From the NCBI GenBank assembly GCA_903903985.1, contig CAIVAT010000120.1, positions 1-64,000 of the forward strand: DNA of 64,000 nt, given 5' to 3'. The first letter of the stretch is position 1; each line of letters starts with the position of its first letter. Origin of the DNA: an uncultured Bacteroidales bacterium (GTDB lineage: Bacteria; Bacteroidota; Bacteroidia; Bacteroidales; FEN-979). The notes beneath the pieces were generated by a model. That model did no database searches, was not told the DNA's origin, and was given only the letters and a program-made list of their open reading frames with translations. A program made the position numbers and the translations under genes. Positions 60,252 to 64,000 of this stretch are shown here, in pieces.

Positions 60252-60884
60252 TTAGGCTTTCTTTGCACCTGCAGGGGCAGCAGCCGGGGCAGCAGCCGGG
60301 GCAGCGGTGCTTTCAGCGCCCGGAACAACTTCTTCAACCACTGCACGGGCAGTACGTACACCAACAATGACACTGCTTGCCGGGTCGAGGAAGGTGGCGT
60401 TTTCAAGGACCATGTCGGAAACCTTGACCGAGTCGCCGATTTCAAGTCCATCAATGGATACAGCGATCTCATCTGGCAGGTGTTGTGCCAATGCCTTGAT
60501 AACGAGTTTACGCATTTTTTTAATTAACTTGCCTCCGCGGAGAACACCGGGGGCTGTACCCGAAACTTTTATGGGAACGCCAATGATTACAGGCTTTTCA
60601 GGAATTATTTCCATGAAGTCAACATGCAGCATACGGTCGGTGACCGGATGATATTGAACATCCTGTACGATGGTGTTGTATTTTTTTCCACCAACACTCA
60701 ATTCGAAAATATGGGCAACAGGTGTATGCATGATCTTCATCAGCACTTTTTCTTCCGCCACAAAATGGACCTGCTCTTTTCCGCCATACATCACACAGGG
60801 TACTTTAAACTCCTTGCGGTGCATTTTAGCATCTTTTTTCCCTACGTTCTCGCGAAGAGAACCGCTCAATGATACTGTTTTCAT
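60252..60884 (-). CDS. rplY: 50S ribosomal protein L25/CTC
   Basis: Binds 5S rRNA in the large subunit. The 210-residue product is the two-domain CTC form: L25 domain (LSGSLRENVGKKDAKMHRKE, VPCVMYGGKEQ; about 5-90) and the C-terminal TL5-type domain (IPEKPVIIGVPIKVSGTAPG, LRGGKL, LPDEIAVSIDGLEIGDSVKV; 92-190). A low-complexity Ala/Pro tail (AAPAAAPAAAPAGAKKA) ends the protein. It lies between prs and pth on the same strand, the usual order in many bacteria, but both spacers are filled by octamer arrays. Confidence 0.97.
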   Translation of the reverse strand: MKTVSLSGSLRENVGKKDAKMHRKEFKVPCVMYGGKEQVHFVAEEKVLMKIMHTPVAHIFELSVGGKKYNTIVQDVQYHPVTDRMLHVDFMEIIPEKPVIIGVPIKVSGTAPGVLRGGKLIKKMRKLVIKALAQHLPDEIAVSIDGLEIGDSVKVSDMVLENATFLDPASSVIVGVRTARAVVEEVVPGAESTAAPAAAPAAAPAGAKKA

Positions 60885-60914
60885 AAAATGGTTGTTTAAG
60901 ATAAATAAATATTC

Positions 60915-61088
60915 GGTAACAAGGTAACAGGGTAATAGGGTAACAGGGTAATAACCTCACTTTGTCACTTTGTCACCCTGTTACTTTGTTACTTTGTTAC
61001 CTTGTCACTTTGTTACCTTGTTACTCTGTTACCTTGTTACTCTGTTACTCTGTTACCTTGTTACTTTATTACTTTGTCCCCTGTTACT
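60915..61088. repeat. Octamer array E, the longest, with inverted parts
   Basis: About five GGTAACA-type units (60915-60953) face about sixteen units of the opposite orientation (60957-61088; GTYACYYT with CCC, CTT, TTT and TCT variants). The GTYAC core is kept in nearly every unit while the last three bases vary by C/T transitions. It fills the prs-rplY spacer. Confidence 0.93.
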
Positions 61089-61119
61089 GAATTTCGGGCT
61101 GCAAAGGTAATAAAAAGAT

Positions 61120-62052
61120 TTAGAACTTGAACAGTGAGGAGATCGATTCCCTTTTTTTAAGCCGGCGAATCACCTCGGCAAAGAGATCTGCTGTGCTGAG
61201 GACTTTTATTTTCGGACTTTCCATGGTTAACGGGATGGTGTCGGTAACAATTAATTCGAGGAGCGCAGAATTTTCAATATTTTCATGGGCATTGCCCGAC
61301 AGCAGGGGGTGCGTCACCATGGCACGAACGGAGGCAGCTCCATTTTCCATGATAATTTCAGCGGCTTTGCAAAGGGTTCCGCCGGTATCTACAATATCGT
61401 CGAGCAGGACAACATCTTTTCCTTTCACATCACCGACCAGCCTCATTTTTGCTACCTCATTCGGTTTAGAACGGTGTTTGTAGCAGATCACAAAGTTTGT
61501 ATGGAAGTATTTGGCATAGGATCCGGCACGGCGGGTACCGCCGGTATCGGGGGAAGCAAAGATCAGTTCCGGCTGGTGAAGGGTTTTCAGGTAAGGAATA
61601 AACACGGAAGAGGCATAAAGGTGATCGACCGGTACATCGAAGAATCCCTGGATCTGGTCGGCATGGAGGTCGAGGGCGATGATGCGGTTCACACCCGCTG
61701 CTGAGAGCAGGTTTGCCACGAGTTTGGCGGCGATGGAAACACGCGGTTTGTCTTTGCGGTCCTGCCGTGCATAACCGAAATACGGGATCACGGCCACAAT
61801 GGTTTTTGCAGAGGCCCGGCGGGCAGCATCAATGAGCATCAGCAGTTCAAACAGGTTTTCGGTTGGGGCATGGGTCGATTGGATCAGGAAGACATCGGTG
61901 CCGCGGATATTTTCTTCAAAGGAGGGCTGAAATTCACCATCCGCGAACCTGGTTACGGAGGATTTGCCCAAATCGGCGCCATAACTTTGCGCAATTTTCT
62001 CACCCAGGTAGGCTGTCGCCGAACCTGAAAAGATGTTGATCTTTGCTGCCAT
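61120..62052 (-). CDS. prs: Ribose-phosphate pyrophosphokinase
   Basis: Makes PRPP from ribose 5-phosphate and ATP, feeding purine, pyrimidine, histidine and NAD synthesis. The 310-residue length matches class I. FSGSATAYLGEKIAQSYG opens the protein, RFADGEFQPSFEENIRGTDV is near 36-55, the ATP loop PYFGYARQDRKDKPR near 90-104, DLHADQIQGFFDVPVDHLYA near 127-146, and the PRPP motif DDIVDTGGTLCKAA near 218-231. A matching promoter lies just upstream. It probably heads the prs-rplY-pth unit. Confidence 0.97.
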   Translation of the reverse strand: MAAKINIFSGSATAYLGEKIAQSYGADLGKSSVTRFADGEFQPSFEENIRGTDVFLIQSTHAPTENLFELLMLIDAARRASAKTIVAVIPYFGYARQDRKDKPRVSIAAKLVANLLSAAGVNRIIALDLHADQIQGFFDVPVDHLYASSVFIPYLKTLHQPELIFASPDTGGTRRAGSYAKYFHTNFVICYKHRSKPNEVAKMRLVGDVKGKDVVLLDDIVDTGGTLCKAAEIIMENGAASVRAMVTHPLLSGNAHENIENSALLELIVTDTIPLTMESPKIKVLSTADLFAEVIRRLKKRESISSLFKF

Positions 62053-62075
62053 GAGGAAGGAGGGGTTACTTTGCG

Positions 62076-62107
62076 CAAAGATAAACCATTAATTTTCGAG
62101 GTGCAAA
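62076..62107 (-). promoter_or_regulatory. Promoter of prs (TTTG-N20-TATCTTTG)
   Basis: On the minus strand TTTG (62107-62104) is followed by 20 bases and TATCTTTG (62083-62076), one base longer than the ideal spacing. The -7 box lies 23 bases before the prs ATG. Confidence 0.6.
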
Positions 62108-62145
62108 TTTACTTCGGTAATCTCAGCCCTTTTTACTTTAAATAT

Positions 62146-62193
62146 CTCAACCCTGCACCCTTACTCCTTCAGAAGAAGGGGACGGGGGTTGAG
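62146..62193. terminator. Hairpin between the coiled-coil gene and prs
   Basis: CTCAACCC and GGGTTGAG pair around an inner CCTTC-AGAA-GAAGG hairpin. No clear T-run follows on the minus strand, so its role as terminator of the upstream gene is tentative. Confidence 0.35.
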
Positions 62194-62260
62194 GTGGTTG
62201 GGTTAATTCCCCATCTTGCGTCGAGAAGAGAAATATTTTACCAATTTGACACCTGTTTTT

Positions 62261-62617
62261 TCAATTTTTTACCCTGCTGAAACTGTTGCGGATCAATTTA
62301 TTTTCCGCGCTGTCTCTGGTGGAACTGATCAGCCCGGATCGGGAGAGGGTATGTTTTCCGGCAGATTCTTTCAACAACTGTTCAAGCTTCCTGTTTTTAT
62401 CTTCCAATGCTGACATGTCGGCAGTATAACGCTCAAGATCCGCCTGCAGCCTATGTTTTTGTGCTAAAAGCGTGGCGTTTTCACGTTGTCCCGTCCGAAC
62501 CTGTTCTTTCACTGTTATGACATGAAAATAAAGGATACCCGTGAAAATTATTAAAATGACACAGAGTATCACGGCACCCTTCGCAACAAGTTTCGATTCA
62601 AAAATGTTAAAATCCAT
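62261..62617 (-). CDS. Small membrane protein with a coiled coil
   Basis: A 118-residue protein: a short cytosolic N terminus, one transmembrane helix (about 14-36, VILCVILIIFTGILYFHVIT), then a heptad-rich coiled coil (RENATLLAQKHRLQADLERY, SALEDKNRKLEQLLKES) and a basic tail. This is the topology of FtsB/FtsL-like proteins and of other small scaffolds, but I see no diagnostic motif, so no function is assigned. The ATG at 62617 is used; upstream codons do not look like protein. It is divergent from the response regulator gene at 62765. Confidence 0.65.
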   Translation of the reverse strand: MDFNIFESKLVAKGAVILCVILIIFTGILYFHVITVKEQVRTGQRENATLLAQKHRLQADLERYTADMSALEDKNRKLEQLLKESAGKHTLSRSGLISSTRDSAENKLIRNSFSRVKN

Positions 62618-62713
62618 TTTATTTTCACCAGGTAAATAATCATCGAGAACAATACAAATATATCCTCCCGGAATTAAGAACATATTAATATGGTATTAAA
62701 AACAAATTAAAAC

Positions 62714-62744
62714 TTTGGCCGGAACCGCTGGTCTTGTATCTTTG
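62714..62744 (+). promoter_or_regulatory. Consensus promoter of the OmpR-type two-component pair
   Basis: TTTG (62714-62717), exactly 19 bases, then TATCTTTG (62737-62744): a full match to the Bacteroidota consensus, 20 bases before the ATG at 62765. Confidence 0.85.
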
Positions 62745-62764
62745 TATGGGATAAATGACCTGTT

Positions 62765-63442
62765 ATGAAGATATTGCTTGTTGAGGATGACCTGAAAGTA
62801 GCTTCTTTCATCAGCAGAGGCCTTTCCGAACATTTATTTCATGTTGACATTGCTGTGGATGGCATGGAAGGTGATCATATGGCACGCAAGGGCGATTATG
62901 ACATTATCATCCTTGATATCCTGCTCCCCAAGCAAAACGGTATAGAGCTGTGTAAAAAAATACGTCACCAGGATTACAAAGTTGCCATCCTGATGTTGTC
63001 TGCTTTGGGAAGTACGGAAGATAAAGTCGCCGGGCTGGAAGCAGGAGCCGATGATTACCTTGTCAAACCTTTTGAGTTCAAAGAACTGCTGGCCAGGATA
63101 AAAGCAATGTCACGGCGAAAGGATGAAACCACCCATGCCAGGGTGCTTAAATTCGAAGGCATCGAAATGGATACGCTGTCCAAAACAGTATCCCGTGAAG
63201 GTGTCCCGATCAGCTTGACTGCCCGGGAGTTTAAGCTCCTGGAATACCTGTTGAAAAACCAGGGCAGGGTGGTGTCCCGCTTAGACCTTGAGGAAAAAGT
63301 CTGGGATTTCTCATTCGACCATGGCTCCAATGTGATAGATGTTTATATGAACTTCCTCAGGAAGAAAATAGATAAAAATTTTGACCGGAAATTAATCCAT
63401 ACGGTCGTGGGGATGGGATTCATGCTAAAAACGACCGACTGA
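62765..63442 (+). CDS. OmpR/PhoB-type response regulator
   Basis: A 225-residue two-component regulator. Receiver domain 1-118: LLVEDDLKVASFISRGLSEH with the acidic pair, phospho-acceptor Asp in IIILDILLPKQNG near residue 51, MLSALGSTEDK, and VKPFEFKELLARI with the conserved Lys. The winged-helix DNA-binding domain covers about 128-222 (LTAREFKLLEYLLKNQGRVV, VIDVYMNFLRKKIDK). The stop is one base from the ATG of a histidine kinase gene. Similar pairs in this phylum often act on efflux or envelope genes, but no target is visible here. Confidence 0.95.
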   Translation: MKILLVEDDLKVASFISRGLSEHLFHVDIAVDGMEGDHMARKGDYDIIILDILLPKQNGIELCKKIRHQDYKVAILMLSALGSTEDKVAGLEAGADDYLVKPFEFKELLARIKAMSRRKDETTHARVLKFEGIEMDTLSKTVSREGVPISLTAREFKLLEYLLKNQGRVVSRLDLEEKVWDFSFDHGSNVIDVYMNFLRKKIDKNFDRKLIHTVVGMGFMLKTTD

Positions 63443-63443
63443 C

Positions 63444-64000
63444 ATGAGCCTCCGGCTGAAGGTTACATTATTATTTGTACTGTTGGTGGGGGTCCTGCTC
63501 TCTGTTTTCTCTGTTATAGTTTATTACAACACCGTTAACATCAGGACGAAATCATTTTACGACCGGTTGTGGGAACGTGTCGAGATCACCACCCAGTTCC
63601 TGAACGCATCAGGAGGCACTGATCTGGACAGCATCCATCCATCATTGCGTAACAAATACTGGACAACGCTTCCTGAAGAGGAGATCATTGTCTTCAGTGG
63701 GAAAAAGGATTTTTTTTATATCAATGAATATAAGCCCGTTCAGTTTGACTATTCCGAGATCTGGAGACAAATTGATAAAGGAGAGGAGGTGGAGATCCAG
63801 CTTGGGCAGCGACAGTATGTAGGATGCTCGAAACTGATCGGCAACCACTACTCCGAAATTGTTGTTTCTGCTTTTGACAGGAATGGAAAGCGGTTGCTTG
63901 ACAACTTGAAAATCACCTTGTTATATGCCAACCTGATTTTCCTTTTGATCATCGTGCTGGTGGGGCTCTATTTTTCAAATAAAACCTTCGCCCCGATCAT
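63444..64000 (+). CDS. Sensor histidine kinase, N-terminal part (cut by the window end)
   Basis: An ATG one base after the response-regulator stop opens a frame that stays open to the window edge (185 complete codons). It reads MSLRLKVTLLFVLLVGVLLS as a first transmembrane helix, about 130 residues of extracytoplasmic sensor domain (YNTVNIRTKSFYDRLWERVE, WTTLPEEEIIVFSG, QLGQRQYVG), and a second transmembrane helix (NLIFLLIIVLVGLYF) followed by SNKTFAPI, where a HAMP domain normally begins. The kinase core lies outside the window. It is the cognate partner of the preceding regulator. Confidence 0.9.
   Translation, partial: MSLRLKVTLLFVLLVGVLLSVFSVIVYYNTVNIRTKSFYDRLWERVEITTQFLNASGGTDLDSIHPSLRNKYWTTLPEEEIIVFSGKKDFFYINEYKPVQFDYSEIWRQIDKGEEVEIQLGQRQYVGCSKLIGNHYSEIVVSAFDRNGKRLLDNLKITLLYANLIFLLIIVLVGLYFSNKTFAPI

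Overview
The window comes from a member of the Bacteroidota, probably class Bacteroidia. The evidence is four large secreted proteins ending in type IX secretion (T9SS) sorting domains, FISUMP-domain proteins, YceI and DUF5777 families, an alpha2-type glycyl-tRNA synthetase, and promoters that fit the phylum's TTTG-N19-TAnnTTTG pattern (upstream of a tRNA-Ser and of a response regulator). No rRNA or taxonomic marker allows a closer placement.

Layout. 0-7 kb: pyrB-pyrI, an AlbA_2 protein, a second AlbA_2 protein on the other strand, then a run of a CxxCH lipoprotein, an OB-fold protein, YceI and a DUF5777 barrel. 6.9-10.9 kb: a minus-strand operon of a five-PAS sensor without a kinase, a class II photolyase and 3-methyladenine DNA glycosylase. 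11.6-19.6 kb: an accessory island with three FISUMP genes (one cut by an in-frame amber codon), a RadC-like gene and a short copy of its 3' end, a DnaB-like helicase, a small protein with an SSB-like C-terminal tip, a truncated integrase and a tRNA-Ser whose 3' end faces the island. 20-21.4 kb: two unassigned proteins. 21.6-32 kb: a long minus-strand run of secreted metallophosphoesterases, a phospholipase D-like protein, a beta-propeller-type T9SS protein, a Cache lipoprotein and a nucleobase permease. This could be an extracellular nucleotide or nucleic-acid scavenging locus. 32-38 kb: a 1711-residue LamG/GLUG T9SS protein flanked by a stand-alone receiver protein and collapsed gene remnants.

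38-54 kb holds the most unusual unit. One minus-strand series, with gaps of at most about 80 bases, encodes a Cache-HAMP-PP2C (RsbU/SpoIIE-type) phosphatase, a STAS-domain protein, a dimodular NRPS (C-A-PCP-C-A-PCP-thioester reductase) with a cyclic-nucleotide-binding-like domain fused to its C terminus, a T9SS propeller protein, and a NarX/NarL-type histidine kinase and response regulator. I infer a signal-controlled assembly line for a small N-acyl dipeptide aldehyde or alcohol. The A-domain codes read by eye suggest an aliphatic residue followed by threonine.

54-64 kb: a lipoprotein metallophosphoesterase, a fourth FISUMP protein, glyQS, a DUF218 protein, pth, rplY, prs, a small coiled-coil membrane protein and an OmpR-type two-component pair cut by the window end.

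Two patterns run across the window. Arrays of an 8-base unit (GTYACCCT and relatives) sit in gene-end spacers at five places, three of them with an inverted part. At least four collapsed fragments of secreted or signalling genes sit beside intact genes, consistent with repeated duplication followed by internal deletion.
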